A stretch of 41,535 nt of DNA from Candidatus Melainabacteria bacterium (GCA_003151275.1 PLXC01000038.1:1-41535), one strand, 5' to 3'; shown: positions 8,769-17,580, numbered from the stretch's first letter. Translations and numbers: made by a program. The notes: generated by a model from the sequence alone, not told the origin.

Positions 8769-9449
8769 CTATCCCGATTTCTTGGGAGAGTCGTCCGCGA
8801 TTTGAGCGCCGATATTTTGTACGAGGTAGCCGCAGACTGGATCGTTTTTGAGGATATATTGCTGACGCGTAACCTTTACACCTAAAAGATTTTCCATTAA
8901 TCGGGGTTCCAGCACACACAACTGCCGATATTGGATAGCAAGTTCGTGAACAGCGCAGTGGCGTTGGAAAATAATGAAGTTGCCGTCCGGAAGCGTTTCC
9001 CACTCGGTCATATAGCCATTTTCGGAGAATATCTTCGCTACTTCGGCGACCCTTTCCTTTATATCCTTATTGGCCACTCTGGCTTGGAATCGTTCAGCCA
9101 TTTTCTCGTTTCGCCTGCTCAGCAGGTCCATTACGCCTTTATGTCCACTCTGCTCGAAAACGACATCCAGCAGATCGACAGCCAAATTTTGGAAGCCTGT
9201 CGGAAATAACGACTCGGCCTTCTCAGTCAACTTATAGTGATAAGTGGGACGTCCTCGGGATTGACGTACGATGCGCGACTCCACCAAGCCATTCTTCTGA
9301 AGCCCGGCAATGTGGCGCCGCACTGCCATTGAAGTAATGTTCAGCTCCTTGCACAGGTCGGACACGGTGAGCTCACCCTGCCGCTTAATATACATAAGCA
9401 CTGCTTCCTGGGTTCTCTCCGGGTTGTCACCTAGCTGCTGGGTTCTCAT
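8769..9449 (-). CDS. sufR: SufR-type Fe-S cluster-sensing transcriptional repressor
   Basis: 226 residues from ATG 9449; a TTG at 9542 would add 31 residues unlike the family N-terminus, so I prefer the ATG. A DeoR-like winged helix-turn-helix lies at about 14-75 (SDLCKELNITSMAVRRHI, RGRPTYHYKLT). The C-terminal half carries Cys165, Cys178 and Cys206 in a C-X12-C-X27-C array. In cyanobacterial SufR the conserved cysteines begin with C-X12-C and bind a [4Fe-4S] cluster; here one of four recalled positions is not cysteine. It is divergent from sufC with about 280 bp between starts, as expected for a repressor of the suf operon and of itself. A GC hairpin at 8728-8744 just after the stop has no T tract. 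Confidence 0.9.
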   Translation of the reverse strand: MRTQQLGDNPERTQEAVLMYIKRQGELTVSDLCKELNITSMAVRRHIAGLQKNGLVESRIVRQSRGRPTYHYKLTEKAESLFPTGFQNLAVDLLDVVFEQSGHKGVMDLLSRRNEKMAERFQARVANKDIKERVAEVAKIFSENGYMTEWETLPDGNFIIFQRHCAVHELAIQYRQLCVLEPRLMENLLGVKVTRQQYILKNDPVCGYLVQNIGAQIADDSPKKSG

Positions 9450-9637
9450 TGTGTCGGTTTGACCTTGTTTGCTGCCGTAAATGACTCTTCTGATCCCAAT
9501 TCTACCCCGCAGGAAGTCCACAGGGTTGGGTTTTTGTATCAAGTTCGCTATGTGATCCTTAAGAAGAAAGAAAACAGGCCAGATTTTTGATACTATTTTA
9601 TCTATAAAAGCCTACCATCCTAAGCTTTGTGATTTTT

Positions 9638-9648
9638 AAGGTAACCTT
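9638..9648. promoter_or_regulatory. Perfect palindrome in the sufR-sufC intergenic region (candidate operator)
   Basis: AAGGT-A-ACCTT, an 11-bp perfect inverted repeat 80 bases before the sufC start. Its place between divergent sufR and sufC suits a SufR operator, but it does not match the CAAC-N6-GTTG sequence I recall for Synechocystis SufR. A second, larger inverted repeat (GGAAAAAG at 9666-9673, CCTTTTCC at 9683-9690, one mismatch) lies between it and sufC and may form a leader hairpin. Confidence 0.3.
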
Positions 9649-9727
9649 CCCCAAGAAAAGTCCGAGGAAAAAGCTAGGATCGCCTTTTCCGCAGGATAAA
9701 TGACCACTTTCAAAGGCAACTACTTTC

Positions 9728-10498
9728 ATGACAGCTAAACAACCGCTTCTATCCGTTCAAAATCTACACGTCAAAGTTGAGGACAAAGAAATCCTCAAGG
9801 GTGTCGATTTGACTATCTATGCCGGTGAAATTCACGCGATCATGGGACGCAACGGCTCTGGTAAATCGACGCTGTCCTACACGTTGATGGGACATCCTCG
9901 TTATGTCGTCACCGAAGGCAAAATTCTTTTCAAAGGTGTGGACATCGTTGAGATGACACCAGACCAGCGGGCACGCAACGGCTTGGCGTTGGCATTTCAA
10001 TATCCAGTAGCAATTCCAGGCGTGTCGGTTTCAAATTTCCTTCGCGCTTCTGTGAAAGCAATTCGCGGCAAAGATGTGCCGGTCAAAGAATTCAGGCAAG
10101 AATTGAAAGCGCAGATGAAGAAACTCGGCGTCGCCGACGAATTCCTTGGGCGCTATATCAATGATGGTTTTTCGGGCGGCGAAAAGAAGAGAATCGAAAT
10201 TCTTCAATTGGCACTTTTGAAACCGGCATTGGCCGTGTTGGATGAAACCGATTCAGGATTGGATATTGATGCACTGAAGACCGTTTCGGAAGGCATAAAC
10301 AATTTGTCGAATCCCGAAACAGCAATTCTCTTAATTACGCACTATCAGCGTATTCTTAACTATGTGGAACCACAGTTCGTCCATGTTTTTCAGGATGGTC
10401 GTATCGTCAAATCTGGCGGTGGCGAGTTGTCCAAAGAATTGGAAGCTCGTGGATATGACTGGGTATCACAGGAACTTACGCCCTCGAGTGTTTCATAA
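9728..10498 (+). CDS. sufC: Fe-S cluster assembly ATPase SufC
   Basis: 256 residues, the usual SufC length. ABC-type ATPase with Walker [10 protein letters not shown] (40-48), Q-loop region FQYP (90-93), signature FSGGEKK (148-154), Walker B ending LDE (171-173), and the switch His205 ([10 protein letters not shown]). SufC dimerises on the SufB-SufD scaffold, and its ATP cycle drives conformational change during cluster assembly in the cytosol. It is the first gene of the operon, divergent from sufR. sufB follows after 23 bases. Confidence 0.97.
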   Translation: MTAKQPLLSVQNLHVKVEDKEILKGVDLTIYAGEIHAIMGRNGSGKSTLSYTLMGHPRYVVTEGKILFKGVDIVEMTPDQRARNGLALAFQYPVAIPGVSVSNFLRASVKAIRGKDVPVKEFRQELKAQMKKLGVADEFLGRYINDGFSGGEKKRIEILQLALLKPALAVLDETDSGLDIDALKTVSEGINNLSNPETAILLITHYQRILNYVEPQFVHVFQDGRIVKSGGGELSKELEARGYDWVSQELTPSSVS

Positions 10499-10521
10499 CA
10501 TTCACGGCGATGGAGGGGACC

Positions 10522-11949
10522 ATGTCTGCGGAACTGACTCAAGATAAAACAATTGCCAATATTGGAAGCGATTACTCTCAGTATGGCTTCCAAGACAAAG
10601 AAGATTACATCTTCAAGTCAGGCCGAGGTTTGACCAAAGAGATCGTCACCAAGATCTCTGAAATGAAAAACGAACCTGAGTGGATGCTCAAGTATCGTCT
10701 CCGCGCGCTGGAAATTTTCCTCAAGAAGCCAATGCCTAGATGGGGCAATTGCCACCTTCTCGATAGTATCGATTTTGAGAATATCTTCTATTTCGTTCGC
10801 TCTTCTGAAAAAAGCGCAAAGAATTGGGATGACGTTCCAGAAGGCATCAAACAAACATTCGATCGACTCGGCATTCCTGAAGCTGAGCGCAAATTCCTTG
10901 CCGGCGTCACCGCTCAATATGAGTCGGAAGTCGTCTACCACTCAATTAGAGAAGACTTGTTGGCGCAAGGCGTCATCTTCTTGGATATGGACACAGGCTT
11001 GCGCGAGCACGAAGACATTATCCGCAAACACTTCGGCACTGTAATTCCAGCTGCCGACAATAAATTCTCGGCTTTGAACTCGGCTGTTTGGTCGGGCGGA
11101 AGCTTCGTCTGGGTGCCGAAAGGCGTCAAGATTGAAATTCCGTTGCAAGCATATTTCAGAATCAACGCTGAAAACATGGGGCAATTCGAAAGAACATTGA
11201 TCATCGCCGAACCAGGCAGCTTCGTTCACTACATCGAAGGTTGCACGGCGCCAACGTATTCAACCGACTCACTGCACTCGGCAGTGGTCGAATTGATCGC
11301 CTTACCGGGCTCCCACATCCGTTATACAACGATCCAAAACTGGTCGAAGAATGTGTACAACCTCGTCACTAAGCGAGCTGTTGCCCACGCTGATTCGAAA
11401 GTTGAATGGGTTGACGGCAACCTCGGTTCGAAATTGACCATGAAGTACCCATCCATTCATTTGGTTGGACCAAGAGCTCACGGTGAAGTGCTCTCCATCG
11501 CATTTGCAGGAGAGGATCAACATCAAGACGCTGGCGCAAAGATGGTGCACGCTGCACCAGATACGACATCACTGATTGTCTCGAAGTCGATCTCAAAGAA
11601 CGGCGGAAGAACCTCTTATCGTGGATTGGTGAAAGTCTATCCAAACGCGACGGGTTCTAAATCGAGTGTCAAATGCGATGCGCTGCTAATGGACGAAAAA
11701 TCCAGGTCTGATACTTATCCAACCATGGAAATCGACGAGAAAGACGTCACCATCGAGCACGAAGCTACAGTGTCGAAAGTCGGCGAAGAACAGCTGTTCT
11801 ACTTAATGAGCCGAGGTTTGACTCAAGACGAAGCGACCGCCATGATCATCAATGGTTTCTTCGAGCCGTTCACAAAAGAACTGCCGTTGGAATACGCTGT
11901 TGAACTGAACCGGCTGATTCAGCTTGAAATGTCAGGTTCGGTGGGGTAA
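10522..11949 (+). CDS. sufB: Fe-S cluster scaffold protein SufB
   Basis: 475 residues from ATG 10522, which has GGAGGGG just upstream; the in-frame ATG at 10510 is inside that ribosome site and is unlikely. The family hallmark [14 protein letters not shown] appears near residue 50, then the right-handed beta-helix core ([39 protein letters not shown]) and the C-terminal conserved block ([25 protein letters not shown]). With SufC and SufD it forms the SufBC2D scaffold on which clusters are built from SufS-derived sulfur. It is followed by a strong hairpin before sufD. Confidence 0.97.
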   Translation: MSAELTQDKTIANIGSDYSQYGFQDKEDYIFKSGRGLTKEIVTKISEMKNEPEWMLKYRLRALEIFLKKPMPRWGNCHLLDSIDFENIFYFVRSSEKSAKNWDDVPEGIKQTFDRLGIPEAERKFLAGVTAQYESEVVYHSIREDLLAQGVIFLDMDTGLREHEDIIRKHFGTVIPAADNKFSALNSAVWSGGSFVWVPKGVKIEIPLQAYFRINAENMGQFERTLIIAEPGSFVHYIEGCTAPTYSTDSLHSAVVELIALPGSHIRYTTIQNWSKNVYNLVTKRAVAHADSKVEWVDGNLGSKLTMKYPSIHLVGPRAHGEVLSIAFAGEDQHQDAGAKMVHAAPDTTSLIVSKSISKNGGRTSYRGLVKVYPNATGSKSSVKCDALLMDEKSRSDTYPTMEIDEKDVTIEHEATVSKVGEEQLFYLMSRGLTQDEATAMIINGFFEPFTKELPLEYAVELNRLIQLEMSGSVG

Positions 11950-11969
11950 AAATCGTGATCTCTTATATC

Positions 11970-12002
11970 CACTGTCGCCAAATTTAGTTATTTGGCGCAG
12001 TG
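11970..12002 (+). other. Strong intra-operon hairpin between sufB and sufD
   Basis: CACTG-T-CGCCAAAT, loop TTAGTT, then ATTTGGCG-CAGTG: a 13-bp stem interrupted only by a one-base bulge, 20 bases after the sufB stop. No T run follows, so it is not a standard terminator. It may protect the upstream message from 3' decay or set the sufB:sufD ratio by partial termination or processing. Confidence 0.65.
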
Positions 12003-12044
12003 TATTTAGCGGCCCAGAGTAAATGTGGAATCAAGGAAAGGCAA

Positions 12045-13397
12045 ATGTCAGAGTCGAAATCGGTAAACACTATCGCCCGGGAGCGAGTGGATAATTTGGC
12101 TTCCCAGAACGGCGAACCGGGTTGGTTGAAGGAACTGCGCGTCTCGTCTTGGGAGGCTTACCTTCAAACTCCGATGCCAACCGGTAGAGACGAAGATTGG
12201 CGCAAAACAGAAATCGACAACCTCGATTTGTCTACTTTGAACGCCATCGATCTCTCGACCAAGAATGATGTCAAAACGAAATTGCCTGATTGGTTTGAGA
12301 CTGCGTTGACATTTTTCGACAATCACTCAGGAGTCGTCGCTGAAGTTGGACACTGCTCCATTCCGGCGCAGCTGTCAGCAGACTTGGTTGCTCAAGGCGT
12401 GATTTTCTGTTCGATCAAACAAGCGTTGCACGATCATGCTGAATTGATTCGTCCCTATCTTTCAAAAATTGAAAGCGACCAGAAATTTGTCCTGATGAAC
12501 AAGGCCTTGTTCAACAGCGGCACATTTTTGTATGTGCCGGCAAATGTGGAAATCGAAGGTCCGTTCGTCAGCCTGACGCACTTCACTTCTTCAAATGGAT
12601 CACCGAACGGTGTTGCTATCTTCCCTAGACTGATTGCGGTTGTGGGCAAACACAGCAAGATCAGCTTGGTAAACGTATTGAGTTCTGAGCAGGGCAAAGA
12701 TCCCAAAACCACTTCGCGCTCTCTAGCAAATGCGCTTGTCGAAGTGCACATTGATGCTGGTGCCAAATTCGAATATCTCGAACTGCAAAAATTTGACGCC
12801 AACGTTTTTGCCATTACGCGCACGCACAATCAAGTCGAACAGGACGCTTCTATCAAATCGCTAACGGTGGCTCTTGGCGGCTCACAACTCAAAGGTGATA
12901 TCGCTACAGTTCTCAATGCACATGGCGCATCAAGCGACTTGCAAGGCATCGTGCTTGGCGACACAGACGAGCATTACAGCTTCAACACTATCCAACAGCA
13001 CAATGCTCCTAATACCACATCCAATATCAACTTCCGAGTTGCCCTAAAGGGCAACGCTCAATCTATCTACCAAGGAATTATCGAAGTTGCCAAAGTAGCT
13101 CAAAAGACAGCTGCATTCCAAAGCAACAAGAATCTGCTTTTGGGATCGCAGGCGCGCGCGGATTCTATTCCTAAGCTCGAAATTCTGGCAGATGACGTAA
13201 AGTGCTCACATGGAGCCACTGTTGGTCCTGTCGATCGCGAACAAATCTTCTACCTGATGAGCCGCGGTTTGGCAGCGCCAGAAGCAGAAGAATTGATCGT
13301 CACCGGTTTCTTCAGACAAATATTGGAAGCTTGCACGATCGGTCGCGCTAAAGAATGGGTTTATGACGTGTTGGCTGAAAAAATCCATCAAGTTTAG
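12045..13397 (+). CDS. sufD: Fe-S cluster assembly protein SufD
   Basis: 450 residues from ATG 12045, preceded by AAGGAAAGG; an upstream in-frame GTG at 12000 lies inside the hairpin and is unlikely. The N-terminal region has the SufD-like segment PMPTGRDEDWRKTEI. The beta-helix core includes LFNSGTFLYVPANVEIEGP and the C-terminal block contains SIPKLEILADDVKCSHGATVG and [19 protein letters not shown], the SufB/SufD signature. It is the catalytically passive partner of SufB in SufBC2D, thought to help iron entry. The Rieske gene follows after 8 bases. Confidence 0.96.
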   Translation: MSESKSVNTIARERVDNLASQNGEPGWLKELRVSSWEAYLQTPMPTGRDEDWRKTEIDNLDLSTLNAIDLSTKNDVKTKLPDWFETALTFFDNHSGVVAEVGHCSIPAQLSADLVAQGVIFCSIKQALHDHAELIRPYLSKIESDQKFVLMNKALFNSGTFLYVPANVEIEGPFVSLTHFTSSNGSPNGVAIFPRLIAVVGKHSKISLVNVLSSEQGKDPKTTSRSLANALVEVHIDAGAKFEYLELQKFDANVFAITRTHNQVEQDASIKSLTVALGGSQLKGDIATVLNAHGASSDLQGIVLGDTDEHYSFNTIQQHNAPNTTSNINFRVALKGNAQSIYQGIIEVAKVAQKTAAFQSNKNLLLGSQARADSIPKLEILADDVKCSHGATVGPVDREQIFYLMSRGLAAPEAEELIVTGFFRQILEACTIGRAKEWVYDVLAEKIHQV

Positions 13398-13405
13398 GAG
13401 TTTGC

Positions 13406-13735
13406 ATGAGCGTTGATTTCAACAAGGTAGCAAACAAAGCCGAAATTCCGGTTGGTGAGGTCAAGGTCTACACCGTGGCCGGAAAACGCATCGCTGTTTG
13501 CAACGTGGAAGGAAAGTTTTTTGCCGTAGCCGATCTATGCACGCACGACGGCGGTCCTCTTGGTGAGGGCGCGTTGATTGAGAATACGATCGAGTGTCCA
13601 CGCCACGGTGCTCGCTTCGATGTAGCAACCGGAGCAGTCGTCTGTATGCCCGCTGTCGTTCCGATAGCAACATACCCATGCGAAGAGCGCGGGAATGACT
13701 TATGGATCGGTGTTCCAGCGAGCGCAACAAAGTAA
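13406..13735 (+). CDS. Rieske-type [2Fe-2S] ferredoxin in the suf operon
   Basis: 109 residues, one Rieske domain. Cluster ligands are C45-x-H47 (LCTHDGGPLGEG) and C64-x2-H67 (CPRHGARFD), separated by 16 residues, as in dioxygenase-type soluble Rieske ferredoxins. GGAG-like bases precede the ATG. It sits between sufD (8 bases) and sufS (12 bases), so it is co-expressed with the assembly machinery. Similar Rieske genes sit in some actinobacterial suf operons; the role is not settled, with electron supply to cluster assembly the natural guess. No oxygenase component is nearby, so a degradative role is unlikely. Confidence 0.93.
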   Translation: MSVDFNKVANKAEIPVGEVKVYTVAGKRIAVCNVEGKFFAVADLCTHDGGPLGEGALIENTIECPRHGARFDVATGAVVCMPAVVPIATYPCEERGNDLWIGVPASATK

Positions 13736-13747
13736 AAGGTCAAGATA

Positions 13748-14986
13748 ATGTTCGACAGCAAAACAATACGAAAAGATTTTCCAATCCTGGATCGCCAGGT
13801 TAACGGTCGCAAGCTGGTTTATCTCGACAGCGCAGCGACGTCACAAAAACCAACTAGCGTAATCAAGTCACTGACTAACTATTACGAAAACTATAACGCC
13901 AACATACATCGCGGTATCCACACCCTGAGTGAGGAAGCGACAGAAGCGTTCGAAACGACAAGAGAAAAAATCCGGCTCTTTATTGATGCGGCCGAAAACC
14001 GCGAAGTGGTCTTCACTAAGAATGCCACCGAAGCTATCAATCTCGTCGCTCAGACTTGGGGAAGGCAGAATGTTCTCGCTGGTGATGAAATCGTCGTCAC
14101 ACCGATGGAACACCATTCTAACTTCGTGCCATGGCAACAGCTGGCTAAAGAGCGCGAAGCAAAGCTAGTGTTCTTGCCGCTTACCGACGACGGTCAAATT
14201 GACATGGCCGCCGCAGAGAAATTAATCAACAAGAAGACTCGCGTCGTTGCCGTGACGCAAATGTCTAACGTGCTTGGCACAATTAATCCACTGAACGAAT
14301 TGGCGAAACTGGCTCACCACGTTGGTGCAGTCGTGTTCGTTGATGGAGCGCAAGGTGTGCCACACCTGCCGACATCAGTTCGCGAATTGGATTGCGACTT
14401 CATGGCATTCTCGCTGCACAAGATGTTGGGACCAACCGGTGTCGGTGTTTTGTGGGGACGGGAAACTTTGCTTGATGCGATGCCTGCTTACATGACCGGC
14501 GGCGACATGATCAATTCAGTGACACGCGAAAAGTCGACCTGGAATGAACTGCCTTGGAAATTTGAGGCAGGTACTCCTAACATCGCTGACATAATCGCCA
14601 GCGGCGCGGCCATCGACTATCTAAACGAACTGGGCATGGATGCGGTTCGCGCTCATGAAATCGAACTCGTCGAATATGCTATCAAAGCATTGCAAAGTCT
14701 GGGCGATGCTCAAATTTATGGACCGCTTGATGCCACCAAGCGTGGTGGTGTTGTTTCCTTCAATTTCAAAGACGTGCATCCACATGACGTCGGACAAATC
14801 CTCAACGACGCCGGCATCGCTATCCGCGCCGGACATCATTGCTGCCAACCATTGATGAGAGACCTAAACGTTTCAGGGACGGCAAGAGCTAGTTTTTATA
14901 TTTACAACACGAAGGAAGAGATTGATATTTTGTTGGAAGCACTCAAGGAAGCTGATAAGGTTTTAGGACATGTCGCTTGCAGATGA
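13748..14986 (+). CDS. sufS: Cysteine desulfurase SufS
   Basis: 412 residues, a class-V aminotransferase-fold PLP enzyme of group II (SufS/CsdA type). The PLP lysine is K225 next to H224 (FSLHKMLGPTGVGVLWG); the ATEAIN segment near 93 and the VDGAQGVPH segment at 198-206 are typical cofactor-binding blocks. The persulfide cysteine is C365 in RAGHHCCQPLM. It converts L-cysteine to alanine and a protein persulfide, passed to SufU. The gene overlaps sufU by 17 bases, suggesting translational coupling. Confidence 0.97.
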   Translation: MFDSKTIRKDFPILDRQVNGRKLVYLDSAATSQKPTSVIKSLTNYYENYNANIHRGIHTLSEEATEAFETTREKIRLFIDAAENREVVFTKNATEAINLVAQTWGRQNVLAGDEIVVTPMEHHSNFVPWQQLAKEREAKLVFLPLTDDGQIDMAAAEKLINKKTRVVAVTQMSNVLGTINPLNELAKLAHHVGAVVFVDGAQGVPHLPTSVRELDCDFMAFSLHKMLGPTGVGVLWGRETLLDAMPAYMTGGDMINSVTREKSTWNELPWKFEAGTPNIADIIASGAAIDYLNELGMDAVRAHEIELVEYAIKALQSLGDAQIYGPLDATKRGGVVSFNFKDVHPHDVGQILNDAGIAIRAGHHCCQPLMRDLNVSGTARASFYIYNTKEEIDILLEALKEADKVLGHVACR

Positions 14987-15458
14987 CCTATATCGGGAAA
15001 CAATTCTCGATCACTATCACAACCCGCGAAACCGCGGCGAGATAACCGATCCATCGGCCAAAGTCGAAGGGGTCAATCCTCTATGCGGAGACGAGTTAAC
15101 TCTCTACCTGCAGTTGGATGGAGACACGATTAAGGACGTCAAGATAACGGCTAAGGGCTGTTCAATAAATACGGCGTCGGGCTCGATGATGAGCGAAGCC
15201 GTGCTAGGACAATCAATTGAGGACGTCAAGAAAACAGTTGACGCTTTCAAAACAATGATGATGTCGAAATCTGGCGAGATAACGCTGCCAGAGGAAATGG
15301 AAGACTTGGAAGCTCTGCAAGGTGTGAGGAAGTATCCAGTAAGAATTAAGTGCGCTCTGCTGCCTTGGAACACGCTCTTGGAAGGTATCCAGAGCGCGCA
15401 GGAAGATCAAAAAATCCCAAAGAGTCAAAAAGATCAAAAAGTCAAAGAGGTTAAATGA
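14970..15458 (+). CDS. sufU: Zinc-dependent sulfurtransferase SufU
   Basis: 162 residues. The IscU-like fold has zinc/sulfur ligands C39 and D41 (NPLCGDEL), C64 (AKGCSI) and C128 (RIKCALLPW). The insertion of about 20 residues between the second and third cysteines, and the lack of the IscU LPPVK motif, identify SufU rather than IscU. It accepts the persulfide from SufS and hands sulfur to SufBCD. The last ~20 residues are a Lys/Gln/Asp-rich tail (QEDQKIPKSQKDQKVKEVK) that looks like lineage-specific low complexity. It overlaps sufS and is 7 bases from sufT. Confidence 0.96.
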   Translation: MSLADDLYRETILDHYHNPRNRGEITDPSAKVEGVNPLCGDELTLYLQLDGDTIKDVKITAKGCSINTASGSMMSEAVLGQSIEDVKKTVDAFKTMMMSKSGEITLPEEMEDLEALQGVRKYPVRIKCALLPWNTLLEGIQSAQEDQKIPKSQKDQKVKEVK

Positions 15459-15465
15459 TTCGCTG

Positions 15466-15774
15466 ATGTCATCTCTACAAGAAGATGTGGTGCGTGAAAA
15501 TCTGAGAACAGTAATTGACCCTGAACTGGGCGTCAGCATTATTGACCTTGGTCTGATTTATGAAATCGAAGTGAAAGACAACGACGTCCTTGTCAAAATG
15601 ACGCTGACGAGCCCTGCCTGCCCCGTAGGAGCAGTAATTCAAGCTCAAGCACACAGCGCCATCAAGAAACTGCCCTGGGCAAAAGAAGTGAAGATTCAGC
15701 TCGTCTGGAGCCCCCGCTGGGATCCCCGCTTAATGGCCAGCGAAGACGCCAAGATGGAATTAGGAATTATGTAG
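15466..15774 (+). CDS. sufT: SufT-like MIP18/DUF59 protein
   Basis: 102 residues, a single MIP18 (DUF59) domain. It has the conserved IDPELGVSIIDLGLIYEI near the N-terminus and the TSPACPVG motif with C52. Proteins of this family help mature Fe-S proteins; as the last gene of a suf operon it corresponds to SufT of Gram-positive bacteria. The same domain forms the N-terminus of the Mrp ATPase at 35403-36494. No clear terminator follows. Confidence 0.92.
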   Translation: MSSLQEDVVRENLRTVIDPELGVSIIDLGLIYEIEVKDNDVLVKMTLTSPACPVGAVIQAQAHSAIKKLPWAKEVKIQLVWSPRWDPRLMASEDAKMELGIM

Positions 15775-15891
15775 GCGATTTCTTTAACAGGAGTTATCGA
15801 AAGCCCTCAAACTAATGAAACTGGGTTCACACTAGAAGTAAACTAGCTGGGCTGTCTTTGCAATGTCAAGGACACTGCTATCCAGAGAACA

Positions 15892-16815
15892 ATGCCCAAA
15901 CCGGTCATACACGATCATGACGGACACGTCGACGATATCCTGAGCTGCATTTTGCTCTGGCTTTCTGCAGAAATCGATCTGCAGGCTGTTGGCATCACCA
16001 ATGGTGACTGTTATGCGGACCAGGCATTCGAAGCCATTCTTAAAATGGCAACCTATCTAGACATTGACGGTCCGGAAATTGCCTGGAACGATGATCCAGT
16101 TCCGAATCCATTCCCTGATAACTGGCGACGCGAAAGTTACATCATCAATGAACTGCCTCTCTTCGGCGACATCTATCTAAAAAAACTTTACCAACAGGGC
16201 AAGGGCAGACGCTCAGAAGAAGTCTTCGCGGATTGTCTAACACATTCAAGAGAACCTTTGACTATTGTCGCAACCGGACCGCTGACCATTCTTGCACCGC
16301 TGATGAAGAATGCGGACCTGCGAAAAAACGTTTCAGAGATCGTCGTCATGGCTGGCGCTGTTCAGGTGCCGGGCAACGTCGAAGAAGCGAACCATGACGG
16401 TAGTGCAGAATGGAATGTCTATGCAGACCCTGTTGCATTCAAAAGTGTCTTGGACAGTGGCGTGCACGTCAAGATGATTCCGCTGGATGTAACCAATCAA
16501 GTGCCAGTGACGAAAGAGTTCCTTCAAAGATTGGAAGATCAAAGTGAGTCTTACAAAGCTTCCATGCTTGCTGCAAAACTCTGGTCATTAGTAAAAGGTT
16601 TTACGTATTATTTTTGGGACACCATTACAGCGGCTGCTGCGATCAAACCTGAGTTATTTACATTCAAAGACATGCGCATCGAGGTGGCGACCCACGGCAA
16701 GAGCATGGGCAAGACTTCTTCGGTGATGTTTGGCGGCAAAAAAATTCAAGTCGCGACCCATATGGACAAAGTGGCCTTCGAAGATCTTCTCCTGGAAATA
16801 TTTCGAGCTCGATAA
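15892..16815 (+). CDS. Inosine/uridine-preferring nucleoside hydrolase family protein
   Basis: 307 residues. The N-terminal calcium-binding DxDxxxDD motif is present (HDHDGHVDDIL), as is the later aspartate-containing block around NVYADP and the TGPLT segment. Family members hydrolyse the N-glycosidic bond of ribonucleosides to base and ribose for salvage. The VMAGAV stretch and the AEWN motif match the family core. Substrate preference cannot be read from the sequence. The gene is 117 bases after sufT and is probably separately transcribed. Confidence 0.92.
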   Translation: MPKPVIHDHDGHVDDILSCILLWLSAEIDLQAVGITNGDCYADQAFEAILKMATYLDIDGPEIAWNDDPVPNPFPDNWRRESYIINELPLFGDIYLKKLYQQGKGRRSEEVFADCLTHSREPLTIVATGPLTILAPLMKNADLRKNVSEIVVMAGAVQVPGNVEEANHDGSAEWNVYADPVAFKSVLDSGVHVKMIPLDVTNQVPVTKEFLQRLEDQSESYKASMLAAKLWSLVKGFTYYFWDTITAAAAIKPELFTFKDMRIEVATHGKSMGKTSSVMFGGKKIQVATHMDKVAFEDLLLEIFRAR

Positions 16816-16863
16816 TACTTTTTAGTTCGACAAACAATTTGAATTCAGTTAGAGGTATCTTAA

Positions 16864-16947
16864 ATGGAATACAGACAACTCGGAAACTCAGGACTCAAAG
16901 TACCCGTTCTTGGCACCAAAGGCAATTCAAAGGGCGCACACCACTAG
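16864..16947 (+). pseudogene. Aldo/keto reductase N-terminal remnant
   Basis: A 27-codon frame begins MEYRQLGNSGLKVPVLGT, a near-perfect aldo/keto reductase N-terminus, then runs into unrelated residues and a TAG at 16945-16947. The bases before the ATG (AGAGGT) look like a ribosome site, so the original start was probably here. No AKR sequence could be recognised in 16948-17033 or beyond the toxin-antitoxin pair, so the rest of the gene (about 300 codons) has been lost by deletion or replacement. Confidence 0.65.
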
Positions 16948-17033
16948 CGGTACCATCCTACAAATAACTACGCTGGGGTCACCACGAATAAAAGCCGCCA
17001 AGATTTCAGCGAGATCTGCGAAGTTGCCCGGCT

Positions 17034-17315
17034 TCATATGCCTAGCTCACTATGAGAGCCCAAGCGCACCAATTCTAAACTCTCAGCATCTGGTTTTCTG
17101 TAGATGAGGATCAGATTAGGCTTCAGATGGCAATCTCTATGATCATTCCATTCGCCCGACAGCGCATGATCAACATATTTTTCTGGTAAAAGAGTATCAA
17201 CGACAAGTTTGCTGACTACCTCTAACAAGGCGGCATCAAGGGCTTGCCCATGCGTTCCTTTTTTCTCTCGCCGGTAGTCTTTTTTGAATTGACTTGTGCG
17301 CCTAATCGTCCGCAT
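17034..17315 (-). CDS. yafQ: YafQ/RelE-family toxin (mRNA interferase)
   Basis: 93 residues, RelE/YafQ fold: FKKDYRREKK helix, LPEKYVDHALSGEWNDHRDCHLKPN, LILIYRK strand, and LVRLGSHSEL at the end. YafQ toxins cut mRNA on the ribosome. The two histidines of DH...CH and the late SHS histidine are present. Compared with E. coli YafQ as I recall it, the aspartate after HVEP is Asn here (HLKPN) and the C-terminal LF is LG, so activity may be reduced. The gene overlaps its antitoxin by 14 bases and lies downstream of it, the usual DinJ-YafQ order. The symbol is by family; orthology to the E. coli gene is not implied. Confidence 0.88.
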   Translation of the reverse strand: MRTIRRTSQFKKDYRREKKGTHGQALDAALLEVVSKLVVDTLLPEKYVDHALSGEWNDHRDCHLKPNLILIYRKPDAESLELVRLGSHSELGI

Positions 17316-17565
17316 TCAATTCAGTCAACAGATTATCAACAGTGCCAATCGTGACAAGTTCACCCGCACGCGCGGCTCTCATAGCCTCAATTGTTTCCTC
17401 ATTAGGCACTAGTGGCTCAAATGGCAATGTTTTTTCTCTGGCAATGCGCGTCATCATCATCCGATAGGCGTCAGATGGCGTCAGCCCCATCGCTGCCAGA
17501 ACAGCACAGGCTTCATCTTTGATGCGCTTATCAATACGAGCTCGGACCACATCATCGTTTGGCAT
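17302..17565 (-). CDS. dinJ: DinJ/RelB-family antitoxin
   Basis: 87 residues: an N-terminal ribbon-helix-helix DNA-binding segment (VVRARIDKRIKDEACAVLAAMGLTPSDAYRMMMTRIA), typical of RelB/DinJ, then an acidic C-terminal arm (about 50-87) that would wrap the toxin. A perfect AGGAGG stands about seven bases before the ATG at 17565. It is translated first and overlaps the toxin gene, as expected for excess labile antitoxin. It should repress its own promoter together with the toxin (see 17581-17614). Confidence 0.9.
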   Translation of the reverse strand: MPNDDVVRARIDKRIKDEACAVLAAMGLTPSDAYRMMMTRIAREKTLPFEPLVPNEETIEAMRAARAGELVTIGTVDNLLTELNADD

Positions 17566-17580
17566 AACTAGCCCTCCTGA

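Noticed and set aside
9543..9727. Search for a CAAC-N6-GTTG SufR box
   Set aside because: No such pair is present between sufR and sufC; only other palindromes are found.
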